Shown here: in pieces, positions 1 through 12,857 of the stretch
Position numbering within the stretch: position 1 is the first letter of the stretch
Layout of the letters: the number at the start of each line of letters is the position of its first letter
Source of the DNA: Chondrosia reniformis
Lineage: Eukaryota > Porifera > Demospongiae > Chondrillida > Chondrillidae
DNA: 64,000 bases
Reading direction: 5' to 3'
Assembly: GCA_947172415.1 (NCBI GenBank)
Contig: OX359192.1
Coordinates: 4,404,501 to 4,468,500, forward strand
Notes under the pieces: generated by a model
The model's database searches: none
The model's input: only the letters and a program-made list of their open reading frames with translations
What the model was told of the DNA's origin: nothing
Position numbers and translations under genes: made by a program

Positions 1-2499
1 TTGTATGTATTAGTTGTCTGTATTTTTCGTATGTACTAGTAACTAGATGTATGTACTTGTTGTATTGAATGTTCTAGTTGTATGTGCTAGTTGTATGTAC
101 TTGCTGTATATGTGTTCTAGTAAGTAGTGGATGCACTAGTTATATGTACTAGTTGTATGAACTAGATGTATGTACTAGTTGAAGGTACAAATTTTATGTA
201 CTAGTAGTATGTACTAGTAGTTAGTTGTATTTACTAGTTGTATGTACTAGTTGTATGTATTAGCTGTATGTACTAGGTGTATGAAGGAGTAGCAATCTGT
301 ATTTATATACTAGTTGTAAGTACTAGTTGTATTTAAAATTTGTATGTAGTTATATGGACTAGTTTTATGTACTAATTGTTTTTGCTAGTTTTATGTATTC
401 ACTGTTTGACCTAGATGAATGTAGTTATACGTACTACTTGTATGTACTAGTTGTGTGCAATGTTTTTATGTACTAGTTATATTTACTAGTTGTAGTTACT
501 AGTTTCATATACTAATTGTATGTACAAGTTGCATGTACTAGTATCTAGATGTATGTATTAGTTGTAAGTAGTATATAGTTGTATGTATAAGTTCTATGTA
601 CTAATTGTATGTACTAGCTCTTGTACTAATTGTATGTACTAGTTGTATGTACTAGTAACTAGATATATGCACTAGTTGTATGTACTAGTTGTATGTACTA
701 ATGGTATGTACTAGTTGTAAGTACTAATAAGTAGTTGCATGTACCAGTTATATGTACTAGTTGAATGTACTAGCTGTATGTACTAGTCATGTTTACTAGT
801 TCGATATACTAACTGTATGTACTAGTTGGATTATACTAGTAACCTGTTGTATTTACTAATTGTATGAACTAGTTCTATGTATTAGTTTTATGTACTAGTT
901 TTGTGAAATTGATGTATGGACTATTTGTATGTACTAGTTGTATGTACTAGTAACTAGTTGCATATACTAGTTGTATGTAGTTTTATGTAAATAGTTTTAT
1001 TTATATACTAGTTGTGTGTAATTGTTCTATGTACTACTTATATATAGTATTTGTATGTAGTTATCATATGTACTTGTTATATGTATTAGTTGTATGTACT
1101 AGTTGTATGTACTAGGTGTGTGTACTAGTTGTTTGAAACAGCTGTATATACTAGTTATATGTACTAGTTGTATATAATAGTTGTATGTATTAGTTGTACG
1201 TACTAGTTGTATGGACTAGTTGTATGTACGAGTTGTATGTCCTAGTTGTATGTACTAGTTGTACGTACTAGTTGTATGGAATAGTTGTATGTACGAGTTG
1301 TATGTACTAGTTGTGTGTACTAGTTCTATGTACTAGTTGTATATATGTTCTAGTAAGTAGTTGTATGTACTAGTTATATGTACTAATGGTATGTACTAGC
1401 TGTTTGGACTAGTGTATGTACAAAATGTATTTACTAGTTGTATGTACTAGTATCTATATGTATGTATTAGTTGTATGTAGTATATAGTTGTATGTACTAG
1501 TTGTATGTACTAGTTATATGTACTAATTGTATGTACTACTTGTATGTACTAGTTGTCTGTATTTTTCGTATGTACTAGTAACTAGATATATGTACTTGTT
1601 GTCTGTACTTATTGAATGTTCTAGTTGTATGTGCTAGTTGTATGTACTTGTTGTATATGTGTTCTAGTAAGTAGTGGATGCACTAGTTATATGTACTAGT
1701 TTTATGAACTAGATGTATGTACTAGTTGAATGTACAAATTTTATGTACTAGTAGTATGTACTAGTAGTATGTATTAGTTGTATGTACTAGGTGTATGAAG
1801 GAGTAGCAATCTGTATTTACTACTTGTAAGTACTGGCTGTATTTAAAATTTGTATGTAGTTATATGGACTAGTTTTATATACTAATTGTTTTTACTAGTT
1901 TTATGTATTAGTTGTTTGAACTAGTTGAATGTAGTTATATGTACTACTTGTATGTACTAGTTGTGTGCAATTTTTGTATGTACTAGTTAAATTTACTAGT
2001 TGTAGTTACTAGTTTCATATACTAGTTGTATGTACAAGTTGCATGTACTAGTATCTAGATGTATGTATTAGTTGCATGCAGTATATAGTTGTATATAATG
2101 GTTGTATATACTAATGCTATGTAATGGTTGTATATATGTTCTAGTAAGTAGTTGTATGTACTAGTTATATGTACTAATTGTATGGACTAGCTGTATGGAC
2201 TAGTGTATGTACTAATTGTATGTACTAGTTGTATGTACTAGTAACTATCAGAATATACTAGTTGTATGTACTAGGTGTTTGAACTAGTTGTATGCAGTTA
2301 TATGTACTACTTGTATGTACTAGTTGTGTGTATTTTTCGTATGTACTAGTAACTAGATGTGTGTACTTGTTGTATGTACTAGTTGAATGTTCTAGTAGTA
2401 TGTGATAGTTGTATGTACTTGTTGAATGTACTAGTTGTACATACTAGGTGTACATACTAGTAACTAGTTATATGTACTAGTTCTATGTACTAGTTTTTA
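1..2499 (+). repeat. 13-bp satellite array, block 1
   Basis: Degenerate tandem repeats of TACTAGTTGTATG with frequent variants such as TACTAGTAAC and TAACTATCAGAATATAC. There is no credible coding sequence. About the first 650 bases recur almost unchanged near 8246-8900, so the array has a higher-order structure above the 13-bp unit. Confidence 0.95.
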
Positions 2500-2570
2500 G
2501 GGGCTGCCACAGGCAGCCCCTTATATTGTTTTCATTTGCCGATTACGTTGTATGGCTTCATGTTACGGAA

Positions 2571-2606
<36 letters not shown>

Positions 2607-2920
2607 CGGGTTGATACGCAACTATTATAACACTTTATTTATACGTCGATATATATTTAATACAGGTTCATATATACGCAACTATTATAATACTTTATAA
2701 TACTTAATTTATACATCAATACATCGTTTTGCAAATGGCGGCGTTCAGGAAGCTTTAGTTAACGAAGCTTTTCCGTCGTTATTTATAAAGTTCAGGACAC
2801 TTAAGCGTCCTCAATCGTTAGTATTACGAATATATATATTAAATCCCAACGATTCGGCCAAGTAGTTCGAGTTAATTCGGGGGGCGGCAGCCCCACGAGT
2901 TTTTAAACTCGAAATACTTG
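2500..2920 (+). repeat. Hairpin-ended interspersed element, divergent copy 1
   Basis: A non-satellite insert. It opens with a perfect GC hairpin (GGGGCTGCC, ACA loop, GGCAGCCCC) followed by a TATATTGTTTTCA box. It closes with a second GC-rich motif and the palindrome CGAGTTTTTAAACTCG. The same end signatures occur in four other copies in this window, but the core here is different apart from a short AAATGGCGG stretch. That points to a family with conserved ends and variable interiors. It has no coding capacity, and its class is uncertain. Confidence 0.7.
2572..2602. repeat. (TA)n microsatellite
   Basis: An uninterrupted run of alternating T and A, about 30 bases, inside the first hairpin-ended element. 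Copies 2, 3 and 5 have shorter TATATA tracts at the equivalent place. Confidence 0.95.
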
Positions 2921-4421
2921 TTTGTATTAGCTGTATGTACTAGTTGGTTTTACTAGTTTTATATACTAGTAGTTTGAACTACTTGTATTACTTGTATGTA
3001 CCAGTTGTGTGTAATGTTTGTATTTATTAGTTATATTTACTTGTTGTAGTTACTAGTTTTATGTACTAGTTATATGAACTAATTGTATGTACTAATTGTG
3101 TGTAATTATTGTATGTATTACTTATATTTACTAGTTGTAGTTACTAGTTGTATGTACTACTTGTATGTACTTGTTGTATTTACAAGTTGTGTGTAATTGT
3201 TCTTTGTATATACAAGTTATATGTACAAGTTGTCTGTACTAATTGTATATACTAGTAACTGGTTGTATGTACTGGTTGTATTTACTAGTTCTATGTACTA
3301 GTTTTTTATACTATGATGTATGTACTAGTTGTATGTAGTTATAGGTACTACTGGTATGTTGTAGGTGTGTGTATTTTTTGTATACTAGTTATATTTACTA
3401 GTTGTAGTTACTAGATTAATGAACTAGTTGTATGTTCTGGTTGTTTGTACTAGTAACTGGATGAATGTTCTGGTTGTATGTACTAGTTGTAAATAATTAT
3501 CTGTACTATTTGTATATACTATTTGTGTGAAATTGTGGTATGTACTGGTAATATGTACTTGTTGTATGTAACAATTGTATGTACCAGATGTATATACTAA
3601 GTGTAAGAACTAATAACAATCAGTATTTACTATTTGTAAGGACTAGTTGTATATACTTGTTGTATGTAGTAGTTGTACGTCCTAATTGTATGTACTAGTT
3701 GTAAGTACTAGTAAGTAGTTGCATGTACTGGTTATATGTAACAGTTGTATGAACTAGTTGTATGTATCAGGTGTATGTATTAGAAACAATCTGTATTTAC
3801 TAATTGTATGTACTAGTTGTAAGTACTAGTAAGTAGTTGCATGTACTGGTTATATGTAACAGTTGTATGAACTAGTTGTATGTACCAGGTGTATGTACTA
3901 GAAACAATCTGTATTTACTAATTGTATGTACTAGTTGTAAGTACTAGTAAGTAGTTGCATGTACTGGTTATATGTAACAGTTGTATGAACTAGTTGTATG
4001 TACCAGGTGTATGTACTAGAAACAATTTGTATTTACTAATTGTATGTACTAGTTGTATGTAATAATATGTAGTAGATGTATGCTAGTTGTGTGAAATTGT
4101 CGTATGTATTAGTTATATGCACTACTTGTATGTACTAGCTGTATGTACTAGTTATATGTACTAGTTGTATGTACTAGTTGTATGTACTAGTTGTATGTAC
4201 TAGTAACTAGTTATATGCACTAGTTGAATTTACTAGTTGTGTGAAATTGTTGTATGTACTAGTTATATGTACTAGTGGTGTGTACTATTTATATGCACTA
4301 ATTGTATGTATATACTAAGTGTATGTACTAGCTATATGATCTAGTTGTATGTACTAGTTGTATGTACTAGTTATATGTACTAGTTGTATGTGCTAGTTGT
4401 ATGTTCTAGTTGTCTCTAATT
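2921..4421 (+). repeat. 13-bp satellite array, block 2
   Basis: A continuation of the TACTAGTTGTATG array after the first hairpin-ended element. It includes a local triplication of a 118-bp unit, listed separately. No gene is seen. Confidence 0.95.
3682..4035 (+). repeat. Three tandem copies of a 118-bp unit
   Basis: CTAATTGTATGTACTAG starts recur at 3682, 3800, 3918 and 4036, exactly 118 bp apart. Within each copy the order of variant 13-mers is the same (AAGTAGTTGC, GTAACAGTTG, AGAAACAATC). This is about nine 13-mers amplified as a block, with only a few differences between copies, so the amplification is recent. Confidence 0.9.
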
Positions 4422-4769
4422 GGGGCGCCGCAAGGGCCCCTATATTGTTTTCAGAAATTATGTTAACATATGGCTTCCTGTTTGTAGTTTTGTAAATATA
4501 TACATATATATCTGTTAAAAAATGGCGGATATTCGGGTAGCTTTCATTTTCTAACTTTCTCTTCCTTAGGGTAGAACATTGAACGAACGAAATGGACTAA
4601 AAAACCATCCTTACTAAAACAATGTAACATAAAGCTTGTGCAAAAATTGATGGCCAACAAGAGTCGATCTGAAATCAGTTTACCGGATATCCATGAGAAC
4701 CAGTCAAGTATTTCGAGTTTACTCAGGGTCGCCTAGACTCCCAGGAGTTTTTTAAACTGGAACTCCTTG
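4422..4769 (+). repeat. Hairpin-ended 348-bp element, copy 2
   Basis: Starts with the GC-rich foldback GGGGCGCCGCAAGGGCCCC and a TATATTGTTTTCAG box. It ends with GAGTTTTTTAAACTGG and AACTCCTTG. The body is closely related to the copies at 10157 and 20472, and its flanks are also shared with them (TTGTCTCTAATT on the left, ATCTACTAATTTTAATT on the right). These copies therefore spread by duplication of the surrounding array rather than by separate insertions. Confidence 0.85.
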
Positions 4770-7700
4770 TTTTTGTATCTACTAATTTTAATTGATATTG
4801 GTAGTCCCTAGTTGTATGTATTAGATGTATGTAGTAGAAACTAGTTGTATGTACTACTTGTATGTACTCTTTGAATGTACTAGTTGTATGTACTAGTTCT
4901 ATGGACTAGTTGAATGTACTAGTTTTATGTAATAGTTGTACGAGCTTGTTGTATAGGTGTTCTAATATGCAATAGTTATAAGAACTAGTTGTATGTACTA
5001 GATGTATGTACTAGTTGTATGTAGTAATTGTATGTTGTAGTGGTATCTACTAGTAATTAGTTGCATGTACTAGTTGTATGTACTAGGTGTATGTACTAGT
5101 TATATGTACTAGTTGTATGTACTAGTTGTTTTTACTAGCGGTATGTAGTAGTTATATTTACTAGTTGTAGTTACTAATTGTATGTACTAGTTGTATGTAC
5201 TAGTAACTAGATATATGCACTAGTTGTACGTAGTAGTTTTATGTACTAATGGTATGTACTTGTTGTAAGTACTAGTACGTAGTTGCATGTACTAATTATA
5301 TGTAATAGTTGTATGAACTAGTTGTAGGTACTAGATGTAGGTACTAGTAACAATCTGTCTTCACTAATTGTATTACCAGTTGAATGTATATACTAGTTTT
5401 AAGTAATAATATGAACTAGTTGTAGTTACTAGTTGTGTGAAATTGTGGTATGTACTAGTTATATATACTAGTTGTGTGAAATTGTTGTATGAACTAATTA
5501 ATATGTACTAATTGTATTTACTAGTTATATGTACTACTTGTATGTATTAGTTGTGTGAAATTTGTGTATGAACTAGTTATATTTACTAGATGTAGTTACA
5601 AGTTGTATGTACTAGTTGTATGTACTTGTAACTAGATTTCTTAACTAGTTGTATGTACTATTTCTATGTACTCTTTGTATGTACTAGTCATATGTACTTG
5701 TTGAATGTACTAGTTGTATATATCTTCTAGTCAGTAGTTATATGTACTAGTTATATCTACTAGTTGTATGTACTAGCTGTTGTACCAGTGGTATGTACTA
5801 ATTGTATGTACTAGTAACAATCTGTATTTACTTGTTGCATATACTAGTTATATGTACTAGGTGTATATACTAGTTATATGTACTATTTGTATATACTAGT
5901 TTTGTGTATTTTTTGTATGTACTAGTTGTATGTACTAGGTGTATGTACTAGTTGTATGTACTTGTTGTATATGTGTTCTAATGTGTAGTTTTATGCTCTA
6001 ATACTTTGTGCTATTTGCATGTACTAGATGCATGTACTAGTTGGATGTTCTAATTGTATGTAGTAGTTGAATGAACTAGTAAAAAGTTGCATGTTCTATT
6101 TATATGTACTAGTTGTGTGTACTTGTTGTATATACTTGTTGTATGAACTAGTTATATGTACTAGTTGTGTGTACTGGCTGTATATACAAGGTGTATCTAC
6201 TAGTAACTCTCTGTATTTACTAGTTGAATGTAGTAGTTGTATGTACTAGTACATAGTTGTATGTACTAATTGTATTTCCTAGTTGTATTTACTAGTTGTG
6301 AGTAATTGTTGTATGTACTAGTTATATGTACTAGTTGTGTGTAATAATTTTACGTACTAGTTCTATGTACTAGTAAGTAGTTGCATGTACTAGTTGTATG
6401 TACTAGTTGTAAGTACTAGTAACAATCTGTAACTACTAGTTCTATGTACTAGTTATATGTAGTAGTTATATGTACTAGCAACTATTATACGTAATAGTTG
6501 TACGAACTAGTTGTATGTACTGATGTATGTACTGGTAACAATCTTTATTTAAATATTGTATGTACTTGTTGTATGTACTAGTTGTTTGTAATTATATGTA
6601 CTAGTTGTATGTACTAGTTTTGTGAAATTGTTATATGTACTTTATAGTTATATGTACTATTTGTAGGGACTAGCTGTATGTACTAGTTATATGTACTAGT
6701 TGGATGTACTAGCTGTATGTTCTAGTTGTATGTACTTGTTGTATATGTGTTCTAGTAAGTAGTTTTTTGCACTAATGTTATGTGCTAGTTGTATGTACTA
6801 GATGTTTGTACTAGTTGGATGTTCTAATTGTATGTAGTAGTTGAATGAAATAGTAAAAAGTTGCATGTTCTATTTATATGTACTAGTTTTATGTACTAGT
6901 TGTATATACTTGTCGTATGAACTAGTTATATGTACTAGTTGTGTGTTCTTCCTGTATATACAAGGTGTATCTACTAGTAACTCACTGTATTTACTAGTTG
7001 AATGTACTAGTTGTATGTACTAGTCCACAGTTGTATGTACTAATTGTATTTCTTAGTTGTATTTACTAGTTTTGTGTAATTGTTGTATGTACTAGTTATA
7101 TGTACTAGTAAGTAGTTGCATGTACTAGGTGTAAGTACTAGTAACAATCAGGATTTCCTAGTTCTATGTACTAGTTGTATGTACTAGTTGTATGTACTAG
7201 ATGTATGTACTAGATGTATGTACTGGTAACAATCTTTATTAAAATATGGTATGTACTTGTTGTATGTACTATTTGTTTGTAATTATATGTACTATTTGTA
7301 TGTACTAGTTGTGTGAAATTGTTATATGTACTAATTATATGTAGTATTTGTATGCAGTTATCATATGTACTAGTTATATGTATTAGTTTTATGTACTAGT
7401 TGTATGTACTAGGTGTATGTACTAGGTGTATGAAATAGCTGTATGTACTAGTTATATGCACTAGTTGTATATAATAGTTGTATGTACTAGTTGTATGTAC
7501 TGGTAACTAGTTGTATGTACTAGCTGCGTGTACTAGTTGTATGTAGTTATATATATACTACTTGTATATACAATTTGTATGGATTTTTTGCATACTAGTT
7601 AAATTTGTAGCTACTAGTGTTATGTAGTAGTTGAATGTACTAATAACTAAATGTGTAGTAATTGTATGTACTAGTTGTATGTTCTAGTTGTATATACTAG

Positions 7701-10156
7701 TTGTATGTACTAGCTGTATGTACTAGTTGTATGTACTAATTGTATATACTAGTTGTATGTACTAGTAAATGGTTGCCTGTACTAGTTATATGTACTAGTT
7801 GTATGTCATAATTGTATGTTCTAGTGGTATGTACTTGTAAGTAGTTGCATGTACTAGTTATATGTACTTGTTGTATGTAAGAGCTGTATGTATTAGTTAT
7901 ATATATTAGTTGTATGTACCTTTTGCATGTACTAGTTATATGTACTATTAACTAGTTGTATGGACTAGTTGTATAAAATAGTTCTATATCCTAGTTTTAT
8001 ATACGAGCCGTATGTACTATTTGTATGCACTAGTTCTATGTATTAGTTCTATGTACTAGTTGTATATATGTTCTAGTAAGTACTTGCATGTACTAGTTAT
8101 ATATACTAAGTGTATGTACTAGCTGTATGGACTAGTGTATGTACTAATTGTATGTACTAGTTGTATGTACTAGTAACTATCAGAATATACTAGTTGTGTG
8201 TACCAGTTGTTTGAACTAGTTGTATGCAGTTATATGTACTACTTGTATGTATTAGTTGTCTGTATTTTTCGTATGTACTAGTAACTAGATGTATGTACTT
8301 GTTGTATTGAATGTTCTAGTTGTATGTGCTAGTTGTATGTACTTGCTGTATATGTGTTCTAGTAAGTAGTGGATGCACTAGTTATATGTACTAGTTGTAT
8401 GAACTAGATGTATGTACTAGTTGAAGGTACAAATTTTATGTACTAGTAGTATGTACTAGTAGTTAGTTGTATTTACTAGTTGTATGTATTAGTTGTATGT
8501 ATTAGCTGTATGTACTAGGTGTATGAAGGAGTAGCAATCTGTATTTATATACTAGTTGTAAGTACTAGTTGTATTTAAAATTTGTATGTAGTTATATGGA
8601 CTAGTTTTATGTACTAATTGTTTTTGCTAGTTTTATGTATTCGCTGTTTGAACTAGATGAATGTAGTTATATGTACTACTTGTATGTACTAGTTGTGTGC
8701 AATGTTTTTATGTACTAGTTATATTTACTAGTTGTAGTTATTAGTTTCATATACTAATTGTATGTACAAGTTGCATGTACTAGTATCTAGATGTATGTAT
8801 TAGTTGTAAGTAGTATATAGTTGTATGTATAAGTTCTATGTACTAATTGTATGTACTAGCTCTTGTACTAATTGTATGTACTAGTTGTATGTACTAGTAA
8901 CTATCAGAATATACTAGTTGTATGTACTAGTTGTATGTACTAGTAGTGTGTATTTTTCGTATGTACTAGTTGTGTGTATTTTTCGTATGTACTAGTAACT
9001 AGATGTATTTACTTGTTGTAGTTACTAGTTTTATGTACTAGTTATATGAACGAATTGTATGTACTAATTGTGTAATTGTTGTATGTATTACTTATATTTA
9101 CTAGTTGTAGTTACTAGTTGTATGTACTAGTTGTATGTAGCAGTAACTTGTTATAGGTACAAGTTGTCTGTACTAATTGTATATACTAGTAACTAGTTGT
9201 ATGTACTGGTTGTAAGAACTAGTTCTATGTACTAGTTTTTTATACTAGATGTATGTAGTAGTTGTAAGTAATTATAGGTACAACTGGTATGTTATAGTTG
9301 TGCGTAATTTTGTATACTAGTTATATTTACTAGTTGTAGTTACTAGATTAATGTACTAGTTGTATGTTTTAATTGTATGTAATAATTGTATGTACCAGAT
9401 GTATATACTAGGTGTAAGAACTAGGAACAATCTGTATTTACTAGTTGTAGGGACTAGTTGTATATACTTGTTGTATGTAGTAATTGTATGTCCTAATTGT
9501 GCGTACTAGCTGTAAGTACTAGTAAGTAGTTGCATGTACTAGTTATATGTAACAATTGTATGAACTAGTTGTATGTACCAGGTGTATGTACTAGTAACAA
9601 TCTGTATTTACTAATTGTATATACTAGTTGTATGTAATAATATATACTAGTTTTATGTGCTAGTTGTGTGAAATTGTTGTATGTATTAGTTATATGTACT
9701 AGTTGTATGTACTAGCTGTATGTACCAGTTATATGTACTAGTTGTATGTACTAGTAACTAGATGTATGTATATACTAGTTGTATATACTAGTACCATGTA
9801 TATATTAGTTTTATGTACTAGTTGTGTGAAATTAATGTATGTACTAGTTATATGTACTCATTGTATGTACTAGCTATATGTACTAGTTGTATGTACTAGT
9901 TGTATGTACTTATTGTTTGTACTAGTTGTATGTACTAGTAACTAGTTATATGCACTAGTTGAATTTACTAGTTGTGTGAAATTGTTGAATGTACTAGTTA
10001 TATGTACTAGCTGTATGTACTATTTATATGCACTAATTGTAAGTATATACTAGCTGTATGTACTAGTTATATGATCTAGTTGTTTGTACTAGTTGTAATT
10101 ACTAGTTGTATGTATTAGTAGTATGTGCTAGTTGTATGTTCTAGTTGTCTCTAATT
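4770..10156 (+). repeat. 13-bp satellite array, block 3
   Basis: A long uninterrupted stretch of TACTAGTTGTATG variants. Two related segments around 6060-6250 and 6840-7020 stay open in one frame for 60 codons, but they translate to repeat-encoded peptide and are not genes. The part from about 8246 repeats the beginning of the window. Confidence 0.95.
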
Positions 10157-10504
10157 GGGGCGCCACAAGGGCGCCTATATTGTTTTCAGAAATTATGTTA
10201 ACGTATGGCTTCCTGTTCGTAGTTTTGTAAATATATACATATATATATCTGTTTAAAAACAGCGGATGTTCGGGTAGCTTTCGTTTTCTAGCTTTCTCTT
10301 CTTTAGGGTAGAACATTGAACGAACGAAATGGACTTAAAACCATCCTTACTAAAACAATGTAACATAAAGCTTGTGCAAAAATTGACGGCCAACAAGAGT
10401 CGATCTGAAATTAGTTTACCGGATATCCATGAGAACCAGTCAAGTATTTGTGTTTACTCAGGGTCGCCTAGGCCCCCACGAGTTTTTTAAACTGGAACTC
10501 CTTG
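10157..10504 (+). repeat. Hairpin-ended 348-bp element, copy 3
   Basis: Near-identical to copy 2 in length, body and both ends (GGGGCGCCACAAGGGCGCC hairpin at the left, GAGTTTTTTAAACTGG at the right). A 62-codon minus-strand reading frame runs through the left part of this copy. It is not preserved at the same length in copy 4 and is absent from copy 1, so I do not call a gene. Confidence 0.85.
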
Positions 10505-12407
10505 CTTTTGAATCAACTAATTTTAATTACTATTTGTAGTTACTAGTTGTATGTATTAGTTGTATGTAGTAGTAACTAGTTGTATGTACTACTTGTATGT
10601 ACTCTTTGAATGTACTAGTTGAATGTACTAGTTCTATGGAATAGTTGTATGTACTAGTTGTACGAACTTGTTGTATAAGTGTTCTAGTGTGTAGTTTCTT
10701 GCATCAGTTATGTGAACTAGTTGTATGTCCTAGATGTATGTACTAGTTGTATGTAGCTATTGTATATAGTAGTGGTATCTACTAGTAATTAGTTGCACGT
10801 ACTAGTTATATGAACTAGTTTTATGTACTAGTTGTATGTACTAGGTGTATGTACTAATTGTATTTACTAGTTGTATGTACTAGTTGTTTTTACTAACTGT
10901 ATGTAGTAATTATATTTACTAGTTGTAGTTACTTATTGTATGTACTAGTTGTATGTACTAGTAACTAGATATATGCACTAGTTGTATGTAGTAGTTGTAT
11001 GTACTAATGGTATGTACTAGTTGTAAGTACTAATAAGTAGTTGCATGTACCAGTTATATGTAATAGCTGTATGAACTAGTTGTAGGTATTAGGTGTATGT
11101 ACTTGTAACAATCTGTATTTACTAATTGTGTATGCCAGTTGAATGTACTAGTTTTAAGTAATTATATGTACTAGTGGTATGTACTAGTTGTGTGAAATTG
11201 TTGTATGTACTAGTTATATATACTAGTTGTGTGAAGTTGTTGTATGAACTAGTTATATGTAATTATATGTACTACTTGTATGTACTAGTTGTGTGAAATT
11301 TGTGTATGAACTAGTTATATTTACTAGATGTAGTTACAATTTGTATGTACTAGTTGTATGTACTAGTTGTATGTACTTGTAACTAGATTTTTTAACTAGT
11401 TGTATGTACTATTTCTATGTACTCTTTGTATGTACTAGTCATATGTACTTGTTGAATGTACTTGTAGTTGTATATATCTTCTAGTCAGTAGTTGTATGTA
11501 CTAGTTATATGTACTAGTTGTATGTACTAGCTGTTGTACCAGTGGTATGTACTAATTGTATGTACTAGTAACAATCTGTATTTACTTGTTGCATATACTA
11601 GTTATATGTACTAAGTGTATATACTAGTTATATGTACTATTTGTATTTACTAATTATATTTAATAGGTGTATGTACAAGAAACAATCTGTATTTACTAGT
11701 TGTATAGACTAATTGTATGCACTAGTTGTATGTATTTATATGTAGCAGTTGTATGTACTAGTGGTGTGTAATTTTTGTATGTACTAGTTTTATGTACTAG
11801 TTGAATGTACTAGGTGTGTGTAATTTTTCTATCTACTAAGTATATTTACTAGTTGCAGTTACTGGTTGTGTATACTAGTTCTATATAGTAGTGATTAGTT
11901 TTATGTACTTCTTGTATGGACTATTATTATGTACTATTTGTATGTACCAACTATATTTAATAGGTGTATGTACAAGAAACAATCTGTATTTACTAGTTGT
12001 ATAGACTAATTGTATGCACTAGTTGTATGTATTTATATGTAGCAGTTGTATGTACTAGTGGTGTGTAATTTTTGAATGTACTAGTTGTATGTACTAGTTG
12101 TATGTACTATTATGTAGTTGTATGTCCCAGTTATATGTACTAGTTGTATGAACTAGCTGTATGTACTAGTTGCAGTTACCAGTTGTGTGTACTAGTTCTA
12201 TATAGTAGTGATTAGTTTTATGTACTTCATGTATGGACTATTTGTATGTACTATTTGTATGTACTAGTTATATATACAGGTTATATGTACTAGTACTATG
12301 CCCTAGTTGTAGTACTAGTTGTAAGTACTAATTGTATGTACTAGTTGTAAGCACTAGTAAGTAGTTGTATGTTCTAGTTTTATTTACTAGTTGTATGTAC
12401 TTATATG
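10505..12407 (+). repeat. 13-bp satellite array, block 4
   Basis: Continuation of the 13-bp array. Its first part parallels the DNA following copy 2 at 4770 onwards, which supports a shared higher-order repeat. Confidence 0.95.
11655..12076 (+). repeat. 125-bp block repeated at 297-bp spacing
   Basis: A block beginning TATATTTAATAGGTGTATG and running through AAGAAACAATCTG to GTGTGTAATTTTT occurs at 11655 and again at 11952. The two are nearly identical and are separated by other satellite variants. It is a local amplification inside the array. Confidence 0.8.
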
Positions 12408-12409
12408 TA

Positions 12410-12855
12410 CAGTGTAACTGGGAAAATCCGCCACAATTCGTTCAAGCACTTTTTTGGCAGAATATTGAGTTTGGCGGATTAGCCAAATATCGTTATTATG
12501 CAATACTAATTATAAACAGCTAAATAAAACGTTGAACGAAATTTCTTTTGCGTTGCCGTCGAATTCTTTTTCTTATAATCATATATCCGGCAATTTTCAA
12601 GTCAGTTTTGGAAGGCTTAGAGGCAATCTCTAAGATTTATTTTGTACGATTAAAATGTTGATGAAAGCGGCGGATTACAAAGGTGGAAAACGCCTATAAA
12701 TGTACAATTGAGACGAGCAAATAATGGCGGATGGTGGATTTGGCTTTGGCAGATTACATATACCTCTAGTATGTAAATGAATTAGTTTAATACGAACTCA
12801 GGCAGATTGGGGGGTTGTGCGTATTAAGCGGGAGCGGATTATCCGGGTTACACTG
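12410..12855. mobile_element. Pogo/Tigger-like MITE
   Basis: A 446-bp non-coding insert flanked by TA on both sides. Its ends are imperfect terminal inverted repeats: left CAGTGTAACTGGGAAAATCC, right (reverse complement) CAGTGTAACCCGGATAATCC, both followed by GC. A TIR starting CAGTGTAAC with an ATCCG core and a TA duplication is typical of the pogo/Tigger branch of Tc1/mariner transposons. No transposase remains, so it would have depended on one made elsewhere. Inside are several GGCGGAT motifs. The assignment rests on end sequence only. Confidence 0.8.
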
Positions 12856-12857
12856 TA

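Noticed and set aside
6067..7023. Two related 60-codon open frames in the 13-bp satellite
   Set aside because: They translate the repeat itself (Tyr/Leu/Cys-rich periodic peptide); no initiation context, no conservation beyond the repeat.
10128..10316. 62-codon minus frame shared in part with 20456-20662
   Set aside because: Only a central piece is common (inside the 348-bp element) and both ends differ; absent from copies 1 and 5. Shared sequence, not shared coding.
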